A stretch of DNA of 64,000 nucleotides from Flavimobilis marinus (GTDB taxonomy: Bacteria; Actinomycetota; Actinomycetes; Actinomycetales; Cellulomonadaceae). The notes beneath the pieces were generated by a model that did no database searches, was not told where the DNA came from, and saw nothing but the letters and a program-made list of their open reading frames with translations. Every line of letters starts with the position of its first letter. Position 1 is the first letter of the stretch. The position numbers and the translations under genes were made by a program. The DNA is taken from positions 372,001-436,000 of the forward strand of contig NZ_FONZ01000003.1 in assembly GCF_900113055.1 (NCBI RefSeq). Direction: 5' to 3'. Below, piece by piece: positions 1 through 7,787 of this stretch.

Positions 1-1262
1 ATGCGGTCCGCGACCATGCCGGCGCTCTCCGCGGCGCCCACGACGGAGCCACCGTACGAGTGCCCGGCGACGGTGACGGGCGCGTCCGTCTCGAGGTCGA
101 GCGCCGCCACGAAGTCCCGCAGGTGCGGAGCGACGTCGTTGGCGTACGACGACGAGGCCGCGTCGGTGAGCGTCTGCGGCATCTCGCCGCCCTGGAAGGT
201 GATCATCGCCAGGCGTCCGTCGGCGCGGTCCACGAACGTCGCGACGCGGTCGCGCTGGCGGTGGGCGTTGCCGAGGTTCGTTCCTGTACCTCCCACGAGC
301 ACGCCGACGCCGGCGCTCGCGGCATCGAGGTCGCCGACGATCTCCGCGAAGCGCGAGCCCTCGGGGTCGAAGAGGACGACCTGGTGGCCGGCGGCCAGGA
401 GCTTCTCGTACCGGGCGGCCGCACCCTGCGGGTCAGCGGAGCCCTCTCGTCGCGCGCGGTGCAGCGCCGCGCGGATCGCCGTCGTGTTGGCGTGGATCCG
501 GTCCGCGAAGGGAGCGCCGTCGAGGTTGCCGACGAACCACGGGTGCAGCCGGGCGAGCGCCGCGCGGTCGGCTGCCGGCATCGCCGCGAGCGCGGCAGCG
601 ACGGCCGCGACGCGGTCGGGCCCCGCGGGGGCACCGGCCGCCTCAGCGACGGCGGCGAACCGAGACTCTGCGGCAAGATCCGTGGGCGTCATCAGCAGGT
701 CCGCGACGTGCGGGGAGTCCTCGAGGAGCCGGGTGAGCTCGTCGTCCGTCAGGCCGCTCACGAGCCACCGGGTGAACGAAGCCCCGATGGCGTCCTGCCA
801 ACCGCGGCCAGCGGCGGAGGCGTCCTGTGCTAGCTCGCGGCCCGACGAGGTCGACGTCGTCCGGGTCGCCTGGACGAGCGCGGCCACCAGATCAGCGTCG
901 GCCTGCTCGCGGAGCGCCGCGAGCACCACGAGAGCCGGCGCCGCCTCGGCCTCGGCCACGCTCCCCAGCACGCGCTCCCGCGCCTGGATCTCCGCGATGC
1001 GCGCGGCGTAGCGGTCGATCGCCCCGGCCATCGCGGCCGTCGGCTCGCCCAGGGCCGCCGCGGTGACGGCGAGCGCGTCGGTCTGCGCTGTCCATGCCGA
1101 CGCGGCGAGCCCACGCGCACCATCACCGAGTTCACGCGCCGCGGCGCCGAGGGCGTCTGCCGCGGCCCGCAGGCGAGGCGCGAGGAGGCGCAGGTCCTGC
1201 GCGACGGCGGCGATCTCGCTGATCACGCCGGCGCCGGGGCTCTGCGGTGTCCAGGTCGTCAC
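1..1262 (-). CDS. DUF1023-type alpha/beta hydrolase with WXG-like N-terminal domain (3' end cut by window)
   Basis: At least 420 residues are visible and the C-terminus lies beyond base 1. The first ~130 residues are an Ala-rich helical region with one central Trp (around residue 58), resembling WXG100/ESX-type helical hairpins. The C-terminal part is an alpha/beta hydrolase with the nucleophile elbow GHSYGG (Ser402), typical of actinobacterial DUF1023 proteins. The start is a GTG at 1262 that overlaps the TGA of the preceding small gene by four bases, so the two are translationally coupled. Family knowledge suggests a surface or secreted esterase/lipase-like role; the substrate is unknown. 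A type VII secretion link is inferred only from the WXG-like N-terminus; no ESX machinery is in the window. Confidence 0.75.
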   Translation of the reverse strand, partial: MTTWTPQSPGAGVISEIAAVAQDLRLLAPRLRAAADALGAAARELGDGARGLAASAWTAQTDALAVTAAALGEPTAAMAGAIDRYAARIAEIQARERVLGSVAEAEAAPALVVLAALREQADADLVAALVQATRTTSTSSGRELAQDASAAGRGWQDAIGASFTRWLVSGLTDDELTRLLEDSPHVADLLMTPTDLAAESRFAAVAEAAGAPAGPDRVAAVAAALAAMPAADRAALARLHPWFVGNLDGAPFADRIHANTTAIRAALHRARREGSADPQGAAARYEKLLAAGHQVVLFDPEGSRFAEIVGDLDAASAGVGVLVGGTGTNLGNAHRQRDRVATFVDRADGRLAMITFQGGEMPQTLTDAASSSYANDVAPHLRDFVAALDLETDAPVTVAGHSYGGSVVGAAESAGMVADR

Positions 1263-1555
1263 CCCGCACCCCCGGACGCGTCGTCGGAGCTTCCGCGCTT
1301 CGCGAGCATCGCGTCGGCTGTGCGCCACGCCCGCTCGATGCGCCGCAGCGACGCAGCCAGCTCCTGGGCGTGCTGCACAACGGCGTCGGTCTCGGACTGC
1401 AGCCACGCGCCGCGGTCGGCCATCGCGCGAGCCACCACGGGAGAGCCGCACCCGGGCGCGACCATGGGTGGGACCCAGACGATCTGACGTTCGGCCTCGG
1501 CGAGGCGCACCTGCACCACCGCGAGCATCCGTGCGTCGAGGTGGACGTCCGCCAT
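1259..1555 (-). CDS. Small helical WXG100-like protein, partner of the DUF1023 hydrolase
   Basis: A 98-residue protein starting at ATG 1555 behind a clear GGAGGAG ribosome site. A longer in-frame extension to 1765 exists but has a Pro/Ser/Arg-rich composition and no ribosome site, so the short start is preferred. The protein is almost all helix, about the length of ESAT-6/WXG100 proteins, with a Trp in the second half (RRIERAWRTADA). Its stop overlaps the start of the hydrolase gene. It could be an ESX-type secretion partner, or an immunity or chaperone protein for the hydrolase. The function is inferred from size and position only. Confidence 0.6.
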   Translation of the reverse strand: MADVHLDARMLAVVQVRLAEAERQIVWVPPMVAPGCGSPVVARAMADRGAWLQSETDAVVQHAQELAASLRRIERAWRTADAMLAKRGSSDDASGGAG

Positions 1556-1846
1556 CGCTCCTCCGTCTCCCTGGCCACCGGGGCCGTTCCGGTCCGGCCG
1601 CTCAGGCCGCTGAGAGACCGACGGTAGGGAGGGTGTCGCGGGCACCGGCGGCGGCGTTGCCGGCGTCGTGGACGTGGATGCGCGGCGATCGCTTGTGGAG
1701 GACGCAGGGGCCGAGGTCACGGGGCTCTGTCTTCGGCCTGCCGGGCGGCGCCGCTCGACCTTCACCCCGTCCGCACCTCAATAGCGGCCGCCACTGCGTC
1801 GATACCCCTGCAGCATGGTCGTATCGCCTCGTCAGATGGAGCCATC

Positions 1847-3010
1847 ATGGTCGCCGCAGCACCTCGCTCAGGTCCCACCGTCCGAGCCCGAGTGCGGCGT
1901 CGGCGGTTCTCCGCGTTCGCGGTCGTCACCGCCGTGGCCGGCAGCCTCACGTTGACGTCCGTACCCGCGAACGCAGCGTCAGCGGCGGTGTCGAGTCCTG
2001 TCTCCACGGTCGCGACCTCCTCCCTGGCTGCGGCGAAGGCGTCGCCCAGGGCGCGCCTGGTCGTGTCGAAGACCCGCACGACGGTCGCCACGACTCCGTT
2101 CCCGCTCACGACCACCTACCGGTTGCCCGTCCTCAAGGGATCCACGGCGAAGAACCGCTCGCGGGTGCAGAAGTACGCGAAGGCGTTCCTCTCGGCTGAG
2201 AAGTCGATGGCCAGAAAGTGGCGCGCGGGGTGTGCCACGTCGCCGTACCCTGCCGAGGTCAGGGTGACCGACGTGAGCGCATCGATCTACAAGAAGCGGT
2301 ACGCCTCGGTGACGATGGCCTTCAGCTCGGACGCCGGGTGCGGCGGTGTGACCCAACAGTCAGCGCGTTCGTTCACCATCGACCTCAAGACAGGCAAGAA
2401 GGCAAAGCTCTCCAAGTTCGTCGCATCGACCGCCGGCGTCAACCGGCTTGCCACTCTCTCCGCGCTCCGCACCCAGAACTCGGACTGCGTCACCGGGGCG
2501 GTGACAGCGAGGCGGGGATCCACCTCCAGCCTTCCCGCGCCGGATGCCTGGAACGTCTCCCCGAAGGGCGTCCGCGTGTGGTTCAACCGCTACGCAATAG
2601 CCGCAGGAGCTTGCGGCGCCGTCTCCGCGCTGGTCCCGTGGACCGACGTCGCGACGTCAGCGCAGCTCAAGGGCAAGCGCACCTCGCGCGTCTACGTGAA
2701 GGACCTCGTGGACCACGGCGACAGCTTCACCGGCGCGATCGTGGGAATGACAGTCCAGGGGAAGCAGGTCGCCAGGTTCGATGGCTACCTGTTCTCCGAG
2801 GCCTACTGCACCCTCGGCGTACGGACCGGCAAGAAGGTCCGAGCATTCGATACAGAGTCCGCGTCCCGATACGTCTTCAACCTCAGTGGCACCAAGGGCG
2901 CACCTAAGTTGCGGCTCGGCAAGGGCTGGAGGCTCGCGACGGCGAAGGAGCTCTCGCGCTTCCGGTCGATGGGTGTGGGGACCGACGCCCTGAAGTTCTG
3001 CCGGCTCTGA
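1847..3010 (+). CDS. Secreted protein with DUF3298/RsiV-like C-terminal domain
   Basis: 387 residues. The N-terminus has an Arg-rich stretch, a hydrophobic core and an AxA site (around residues 43-48), i.e. a Sec signal peptide. The mature part contains the pattern seen in DUF3298/RsiV-type extracellular domains: a beta-rich segment with SFTIDLKTGKKAKLSKF followed by a region like VSPKGVRVWFNRYAIA. Several Cys residues may form disulfides. An ATG at 1847 follows a GGAG seven bases upstream. It is transcribed away from the WXG-like/DUF1023 pair; the 291 bp between them should hold both promoters, though no strong hexamers stand out. Relatives bind lysozyme or cell-wall ligands, but this copy has no transmembrane anchor, so a soluble extracytoplasmic role is inferred. 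Confidence 0.7.
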   Translation: MVAAAPRSGPTVRARVRRRRFSAFAVVTAVAGSLTLTSVPANAASAAVSSPVSTVATSSLAAAKASPRARLVVSKTRTTVATTPFPLTTTYRLPVLKGSTAKNRSRVQKYAKAFLSAEKSMARKWRAGCATSPYPAEVRVTDVSASIYKKRYASVTMAFSSDAGCGGVTQQSARSFTIDLKTGKKAKLSKFVASTAGVNRLATLSALRTQNSDCVTGAVTARRGSTSSLPAPDAWNVSPKGVRVWFNRYAIAAGACGAVSALVPWTDVATSAQLKGKRTSRVYVKDLVDHGDSFTGAIVGMTVQGKQVARFDGYLFSEAYCTLGVRTGKKVRAFDTESASRYVFNLSGTKGAPKLRLGKGWRLATAKELSRFRSMGVGTDALKFCRL

Positions 3011-3251
3011 GGAGCGCCTGACGAGCGCAAGGTCCGCTGGCCGCTCAGCCCGCGGGAGGGAGAAGGTCGCGGGTCTGATCGCGCGCGCTCAAGCTTCGTG
3101 GACGGGCGTGCGCCGCGCGCGGTTGTCGCGCGGCTAGGGAGGACGCGGGCCCGCGCGCACCGGCGCGCTACGACCAGGGGTGGAGGGGACGGGCCTCGGG
3201 TCGCCCGGGCGGCTGATGCGGAACCGGTCAGCTCACTGGTCCCACCGGCGT

Positions 3252-3303
3252 CGGGGATGCTGCTCCTAGCCGCGTCGGTCGTCCTCGCGGGCTGACCGGC
3301 GCC
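3252..3303 (+). repeat. 52-bp relic of a membrane-protein gene 3' end (second copy at 7112-7163)
   Basis: These 52 bases match 7112-7163 with only two substitutions. The copy at 7112 encodes the last residues and stop of a membrane protein (GMLLLAASVVLTG). Here the same sequence still reads GMLLLAASVVLAG followed by TGA, but the DNA upstream (3011-3251) no longer encodes a recognisable membrane protein. The rest of the 297-bp gap between the DUF3298 gene and the next minus-strand gene shows no other feature. This is best read as the surviving tail of a deleted paralogue. Confidence 0.7.
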
Positions 3304-3307
3304 GGGC

Positions 3308-3763
3308 TCAGCTCGAGGCGTGCTCCGCGAGCGTCACGGTGGGGAGGCCGTCGACCAAGACGCTCGCGTCCAGCAGCGGGTGGAAGTCGGCGATCAGGTC
3401 GTCGTCGGACGTCGACAGGTGGACGCGCACGGTGCCGTGGTTGTCAACCTTCACCTTGAACGACGTCCTGTCACCGTGCGGTTCCAAGGCGGACAGGCTG
3501 ACGTGACCGTCCCGCTGCGGGACCTGCGCCTGGAACCGACCCTCGATGCGCACCTCCCTGGGGCCCTCGGGGCAGTCGTCGACGTTGTACCCGGCGGCGA
3601 CCGTCTCCAGGGCGAGCAGCTCGGTTTCGCAGTCCGGGTCGGCGGCCCCTCCGAAGGCCGTCGTCTGGGTGCCGATCAGCACGACGCCGGCGGCAGCGGT
3701 GATGGCGCCGGCGGCCACGACCGCACGCGTGGTGCTGCTGGGCCTGCTCAGTGCGTTGCGCAT
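3308..3763 (-). CDS. Hypothetical membrane-anchored or secreted protein
   Basis: 151 residues from ATG 3763, chosen because a GGGGAGAG ribosome site sits just upstream. The frame remains open further upstream without such support. Residues ~12-40 form a hydrophobic Ala/Val-rich segment after an Arg, acting as a signal anchor or signal peptide. The rest is a small domain with two Cys residues (DPDCETE and DDCPEG), probably a disulfide, and beta-rich sequence. I do not recognise a family. Its stop lies beside the 52-bp relic at 3252-3303. The ~200 bp upstream to the tRNA-Lys gene should hold its promoter. Confidence 0.6.
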   Translation of the reverse strand: MRNALSRPSSTTRAVVAAGAITAAAGVVLIGTQTTAFGGAADPDCETELLALETVAAGYNVDDCPEGPREVRIEGRFQAQVPQRDGHVSLSALEPHGDRTSFKVKVDNHGTVRVHLSTSDDDLIADFHPLLDASVLVDGLPTVTLAEHASS

Positions 3764-3960
3764 GTGTCTCTCCCCCTGCGCCGAGTCCGTCCTCGGCTCT
3801 GCTCTGCTCCCACAACCTAGTGGCGCGCGCGCCGCGGCGGAAGGGCTGCGGGGCCCGGCTGGGCGTGGCTGAGGTGCGCACGCGTCGCCTCCCGTGCCCG
3901 ACGCCGCCCCGGCCACGTAGCATGTCTGCGGCGGCACGGCGGTTCGATCCGGCGTGCCCC

Positions 3961-4033
3961 GGGCCTCTAGCTCAGTTGGCAGAGCATCGGACTTTTAATC
4001 CGCGGGTCGTGGGTTCGAGCCCCACGGGGCCCA
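3961..4033 (+). tRNA. tRNA-Lys (anticodon TTT)
   Basis: A complete 73-nt cloverleaf. The acceptor arm pairs 3961-3967 with 4026-4032 (one G-T pair), the D stem is GCTC/GAGC, the anticodon loop is CTTTTAA, and the T arm GTGGG-TTCGAGC-CCCAC is perfect. CCA is not encoded; the genome reads CC then G after the discriminator A. The gene stands alone between convergent or divergent protein genes. Confidence 0.96.
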
Positions 4034-4065
4034 CCGCACAGCACCGCAGCGCATAGACCCGGCGA

Positions 4066-4338
4066 CTACCGCCGCGTGATCACGACGGAGACCGCGTCCC
4101 CGATCTCCTTGCCGAGCTTCTTGCGGACCTTGGCGCTCAGCGACACCATGTGCCCGCCGGTGCCGGTGACCATCGCGCCGACGTTCTCGAGCACGACGTC
4201 GTCGATCTCGGCGTCGACGCGCACCGTCCTGCCGGTCCCGAAGAAGTCCGCCGAGTCCGGGATCTCGACGCAGCTCCACGTCTCTCCCTTGACCTCGACC
4301 CCGATCGTCGTCTGGAACGTCTTCTGCTCAGCTGCCAT
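4066..4338 (-). CDS. DUF1905 domain protein
   Basis: 90 residues. It contains the DUF1905 pattern: an N-terminal strand (FQTTIGVEVKGETWSCVEIP), a middle VRVDAEIDD strand, and a C-terminal HMVSLSAKVRKKLGKEIGD followed by VSVVI. This small beta-barrel family is common as a stand-alone protein or fused to YdeI-type domains, and its biochemical role is not established. Its start at 4338 lies about 110 bp from the divergent tetR gene. The stop is 32 bp from the tRNA-Lys gene, to which it is convergent. Confidence 0.85.
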   Translation of the reverse strand: MAAEQKTFQTTIGVEVKGETWSCVEIPDSADFFGTGRTVRVDAEIDDVVLENVGAMVTGTGGHMVSLSAKVRKKLGKEIGDAVSVVITRR

Positions 4339-4410
4339 GGCGCCACGCTAGGCGAGCTGGCGGTGCCCGTCTACGGCGGTGTAGCGGTCGGGACGGCGCC
4401 GACACCTCGC

Positions 4411-4439
4411 GTGACTTTCCAAACGTTAGTCACTAACAT
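4411..4439 (+). promoter_or_regulatory. Promoter and TetR operator overlapping -10, likely leaderless start
   Basis: A perfect inverted repeat GTTAGTCACTAAC (4425-4437) lies just before the tetR start. It overlaps a possible -10 (TAACAT, 4434-4439), with a possible -35 (GTGACT, 4411-4416) 17 bp upstream. The ATG follows the -10 by only 7 bases and there is no Shine-Dalgarno, so the mRNA probably starts at or near the ATG. An operator in this place fits autorepression by the TetR protein. Confidence 0.6.
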
Positions 4440-4446
4440 TTCACGC

Positions 4447-5004
4447 ATGGCCCCGTCGAAGCGTGAGCGCACCCGCGAGCGTCTCGCTGCCTGCGCGCTG
4501 GAGCTGTTCGAGCGCCAGGGCTTCGAGCGCACGACGGTGGCCGAGATCGCCGCCGTCGCCGGCGTCTCCGAGATGACCTTCTTCCGGCACTTCCCCACCA
4601 AGGAGGCCGCCGTGACGACGGACCCCTTCGACCCCGTGCTCGCCGCTGCGATCGCCCTGCGGCCCACGCACGAGCCGCCCTTGGTGCGCGTCGCCCGCGC
4701 GGTCCGGGACGCGACGCGATCCCTGCCGGAGCTGGCGGGCGAGAGCACCCGCCGACGCGTCCGGGTGGTGTCGTCGTCTCCCGCCCTCCGTGCAGCAGCG
4801 ACACGCGCGAACGAGGCCACCGAGACCGCCATCCGGGACCAGCTCGTCCAGGACGGCACCGCCCCGAGCGACGCCAGCGTGGCCGCCGCTGCGACCCTGG
4901 CCGCCCTCACCGCCGCGCTCTACGACTGGGCGGGCGCTGACGGTCAGACCCTCGCTGGCGCTCTCGCCTCGGCCCTCCGGGTGCTGGGAGCCGACGATGA
5001 CTGA
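4447..5004 (+). CDS. TetR/AcrR family regulator of the adjacent ABC exporter
   Basis: 185 residues. The N-terminal ~55 residues form the TetR helix-turn-helix (pattern RTTVAEIAAVAGVSEMTFFRHF), followed by an Ala-rich ligand domain. The start at 4447 is set by the HTH and by the palindromic operator immediately upstream. An in-frame extension to 4150 would run through that operator and is rejected. The stop overlaps the ABC ATPase start by eight bases (4997-5004), so regulator and transporter form one operon of three genes. It most likely represses its own operon until an exported compound binds it. Confidence 0.88.
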   Translation: MAPSKRERTRERLAACALELFERQGFERTTVAEIAAVAGVSEMTFFRHFPTKEAAVTTDPFDPVLAAAIALRPTHEPPLVRVARAVRDATRSLPELAGESTRRRVRVVSSSPALRAAATRANEATETAIRDQLVQDGTAPSDASVAAAATLAALTAALYDWAGADGQTLAGALASALRVLGADDD

Positions 5005-5722
5005 CCTTCTGCGCGTCACGGGCGCCGTCCGCGAGTTCGGGCCCGACGCCGGGCTGTTCGGGCTCGATCTCACCGTCGCGCCGGGCGAGATCCATGCGCT
5101 CGCCGGCCTCAACGGCGCCGGCAAGACGACGCTCATGCGCGCCGTGCTCGGCATGCTCCGCCCGACCAGCGGCACGGTCCACCTCGGCGGGATCGCGCTG
5201 AACGACCTCCCGGCCGAGGCATGGGGCCGCGTGGGCCACCTCGTCGACCACCCGTTCGCCTACCCCGAGCTGAGCACCCGCCAGAACCTCGAGCTCGCCG
5301 CGCGGCTGCGCCGGGTCGCCGCGGACCAGGTCGCCCAAATCGTCACGACCGGCATGGCAGACCTCGGCATCACGCGCTACGCCGCGATCCGCGCAGCGCG
5401 CCTCTCTCAGGGCAACCGACAGCGCCTCGGGCTCACCGCCGCCCTGCAGCACCGGCCCAGGCTCGTCGTCCTGGACGAGCCGACGAACGCCCTCGACCCC
5501 GCCGGGGTGATCGCGCTCCGCGAGGTCCTCCTCGCGCGGGCCGCCACCGGCACCGGCGTGCTCGTCTCGAGCCACCACCTCGACGAGGTCGCGCGCATCG
5601 CGCACCGCATCTCGGTGCTGAACCACGGCCAGATCGTCGGCGCCCTGGACCCCGCCACGCCCGACCTCGAACGGGCGTTCTTCCACCTGCTGCACGCCGA
5701 CGACGAGGAGCGGGGACGATGA
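4997..5722 (+). CDS. ABC transporter ATP-binding protein
   Basis: 241 residues. Walker A GLNGAGKT (Lys43), ABC signature in the variant form LSQGN (136-140), Walker B LVVLDEPT (Asp160, Glu161) and an H-loop (SSHH, about residue 193) are all present, so it should hydrolyse ATP. It resembles the single-domain ATPases of ABC-2 exporters. It begins inside the tetR gene and its TGA overlaps the permease ATG, which marks a tight operon. With the following permease it would form an exporter at the cell membrane. The exported compound is unknown; antibiotic or lipid-like substrates are common for this arrangement. Confidence 0.92.
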   Translation: MTDLLRVTGAVREFGPDAGLFGLDLTVAPGEIHALAGLNGAGKTTLMRAVLGMLRPTSGTVHLGGIALNDLPAEAWGRVGHLVDHPFAYPELSTRQNLELAARLRRVAADQVAQIVTTGMADLGITRYAAIRAARLSQGNRQRLGLTAALQHRPRLVVLDEPTNALDPAGVIALREVLLARAATGTGVLVSSHHLDEVARIAHRISVLNHGQIVGALDPATPDLERAFFHLLHADDEERGR

Positions 5723-6486
5723 CCGGCCTACAGACCTCCGTGCACGTGGAGCTGACCAAGGCCTGGCGCTCCCGCGTGCTGCGCACCACGACGCTCCTCG
5801 TCGTCGTCGGCATCGCCGCGATCGGCGGCGCGATGGTCGCCGCGGCCGACGGCGGCAACGCCCAGATCGTCGCCAAGCTGGGCCCGCTCGCGGACCGCAC
5901 CGGCTGGGCCCTGCTCACCGGCGTCACCGCTCAGATCACCGCCGCCGGAGCGCTCCTGGCGTTCGGCGTCGGGCTCAGCTGGACCTACGGCCGGGAGTTC
6001 GCGGACCACACCGTCACCGGGTTGTTCGCGCTCCCGGTGCCGCGGTCGACGATCGCCGTCGCGAAGCTCGTGGTCCACCTCGTGTGGGTCCTCGTCGTCG
6101 CGCTCGCGCTGACGGCCCTGGTGCTCGTCGCGGGCCTCGCCCTGCGCCTGGGCCCTCTCGACGCCGACGTCGTCGCTCAGCTCGCCAGGCAGCTCGCCCT
6201 CGGGACGCTCACCGGCCTGGTCGCAGTCCCGGCCGCGTGGGCGGCCACCCTGGGTCGCGGGCTGCTCGCGGGCATCGGCGCCACGCTCGCGATCCTCGTC
6301 GTCGCCCAGGTCACCGCCATCGCCTCGCTCGAGGTGGCGGCCTGGCTTCCGGTCGCCGCACCGGCGCTGTGGGCTCTCGACCCGGGGGCGGTGCACGCGG
6401 GCCAGCTGGCCACCGTGCTCGTGGTCCCGCTCGGGTTCGGCGCTCTCACGGTGCTCGCATGGCGGCGCCTCCAGCTCGACCGTTGA
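5719..6486 (+). CDS. ABC-2 type transporter permease
   Basis: 255 residues with about six hydrophobic segments: near 24-45, 65-85, 110-140, 155-185, 190-215 and 225-250. The GREFADHTVTGLFALPVPRS segment before the third helix is typical of ABC-2 permeases that pair with a separate ATPase. The ATG at 5719 overlaps the ATPase stop. It ends 15 bp before the truncated mycothiol-enzyme copy on the other strand. No substrate-binding protein is encoded, which agrees with an exporter. Confidence 0.88.
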   Translation: MTGLQTSVHVELTKAWRSRVLRTTTLLVVVGIAAIGGAMVAAADGGNAQIVAKLGPLADRTGWALLTGVTAQITAAGALLAFGVGLSWTYGREFADHTVTGLFALPVPRSTIAVAKLVVHLVWVLVVALALTALVLVAGLALRLGPLDADVVAQLARQLALGTLTGLVAVPAAWAATLGRGLLAGIGATLAILVVAQVTAIASLEVAAWLPVAAPALWALDPGAVHAGQLATVLVVPLGFGALTVLAWRRLQLDR

Positions 6487-6501
6487 CCGGTCCGACGATC
6501 C

Positions 6502-6826
6502 TCAGGACGCCGCGGCCACCCGCTGCGCGAGCACGTCGACGCCAGGACCCAGGAGGTCGTCGAGGTAGGCGGACCGCCCGGCCATCGCCATGATCAGCGC
6601 GAGCGTCGACCCCCGCACGACCGGCCCCGCGCCGACCGCGAGCGGGCCGTCGCTCGCCTCGAGCCGCAGCCCGGTCGCGACCTTCTTGCTCGGCACGGTG
6701 AAGCTCGTGCGCGCGAGGAACTCGGCCAGGCGGGTGGTGGCGGCGCCGTCGGGCGTGTACTCGATCCCCAGCGGCCGGCGGATGTCCGCGCTGTGGATCA
6801 CGACCTCGCCGAGCCAGGCTTCCTTC
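6502..6826 (-). pseudogene. Truncated copy of mycothiol-dependent maleylpyruvate isomerase family gene
   Basis: This encodes only the C-terminal ~108 residues of the protein made intact by 7776-8426. Bases 6506-6826 align without gaps to 7786-8106, with about 25 mismatches in 321 by eye (roughly 92 percent). Similarity stops sharply after the TCCTTC at 6821-6826, where the N-terminal half of the gene is replaced by unrelated DNA encoding a membrane protein on the other strand. The frame through the conserved part is intact, but upstream it runs into low-complexity Arg-rich sequence. It is therefore a beheaded duplicate, not a working enzyme. Confidence 0.85.
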
Positions 6827-7155
6827 CGGTGTTCTTCGGCTTGGTGGGTCTGATCGCCGGGCCGGTCGTCGGCGTCGCTGCGACGTGGTTGCGGACGGTC
6901 GGATTGCGCGCCGCGCTCGGCGCCGCGGCGCTCAGCGGGGCTGGCATGGCGGAGGCGGCGTACGGCCTCACCGAGGTCGCGGAGAGCACCGGCGTGACCT
7001 ACTGGATCGGGGTCGGAGTCGTGGCGCTCGCCCTGCTGGCGTGGGTGGCTGCGATGCGTGCGGAGTCCACGCGGGACAGGCTCGTCGCGCTCGGCGGGAC
7101 GATCGGCGTCGCGGGGATGCTGCTCCTGGCCGCGTCGGTCGTCCTCACGGGCTGA
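6827..7155 (+). pseudogene. 5'-truncated membrane-protein gene joined at the duplication breakpoint
   Basis: From the breakpoint at 6826/6827 the plus strand is open and encodes ~109 residues with three or four membrane helices, ending GMLLLAASVVLTG. The natural N-terminus is missing: the in-frame ATG at 6793 lies inside the antisense mycothiol-enzyme fragment. A GTG at 6829 has no ribosome site. The last 52 bases of this gene and its stop occur again at 3252-3303. I do not recognise the family. It could still be expressed as a short chimera, but loss of its 5' end together with the nearby broken duplicate suggests a remnant. Confidence 0.6.
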
Positions 7156-7163
7156 CCGGCGCC
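7112..7163 (+). repeat. 52-bp repeat, copy at the end of the membrane-protein remnant
   Basis: Matches 3252-3303 with two substitutions. It includes the stop codon and the following GACCGGCGCC-type bases; similarity ends after 7163. Just downstream, 7174-7194 holds three tandem CCTCGAA units, a possible slippage site. Confidence 0.7.
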
Positions 7164-7283
7164 ATGGCCATCGCCTCGAACCTCGAACCTCGAACGAGGT
7201 CATGTCACCGTGCGGCCAGGATCCGATATGTTCTGTCGATCCGGCAGAGCGCCGGTGCCCCCGGCCGAGAGGACTGGTCGATC

Positions 7284-7787
7284 GTGGTCCTGAAGTCCGC
7301 CCGAGTGCGCCCTGCTCGAGGTCGACCTCGCCCGGCGCGGATCGTCGCCTTCGTCCTGGCGCTCCTCGTCTACGCAGCCGCCCTGTTCGCTGCCTGGGCG
7401 ATGTCGTTCGCCGCGGCCATGGGGACGTTGCCGGTCTACAGCGCGACCACGACCGCGACGGTGACCGCGATGGTGTCCGAGGTCTTCCCGTACGGCGACG
7501 ACGACTACCGTCCGTGCGGGCCGCGCTACACGTTCATGCTCGATGGCGTCGCTGTGTCGGCGAGCAGCCCGAACGTGAGCGAGCGGTACTGCTCCCTGGC
7601 AGTGGGCGGCCCGATCGACATCACGTACGACCCCTCAGAGCCGACGTCGAGCGCGCCCTCGCCCCGGTACGACCGCAGCCCCGCATGGGTGCCGACCGCT
7701 CTCGCCGTCGGTGGCCACGTGGTCCTCGCCCTCGGGATCGCCGCCCTCGTCGCGGGGCGCAGCAAAGTCGAGAACTCACCACGATGA
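7284..7787 (+). CDS. Two-helix membrane protein, DUF3592-like
   Basis: 167 residues from GTG 7284, which has a GAGAGGA about ten bases upstream. One helix lies near residues 20-45 and a second near 140-160, with an extracytoplasmic beta-rich domain between them. This domain carries a CGPRYTFMLDG segment and a later GGPIDITYDPSEP segment, which resemble the dG..Y and V.YDPdnP landmarks of DUF3592 proteins. Two Cys residues in the domain could form a disulfide. The end overlaps the convergent mycothiol-enzyme gene by 12 bp. It lies between the two duplicated blocks and may have arrived with that rearrangement. The function is unknown. Confidence 0.6.
   Translation: MVLKSARVRPARGRPRPARIVAFVLALLVYAAALFAAWAMSFAAAMGTLPVYSATTTATVTAMVSEVFPYGDDDYRPCGPRYTFMLDGVAVSASSPNVSERYCSLAVGGPIDITYDPSEPTSSAPSPRYDRSPAWVPTALAVGGHVVLALGIAALVAGRSKVENSPR

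Noticed and set aside
6502-7155. The junction at 6826 as a simple frameshift or sequencing error
   Set aside because: The sequence beyond the junction is not related to the missing half of the enzyme in any frame and encodes a different protein on the opposite strand.
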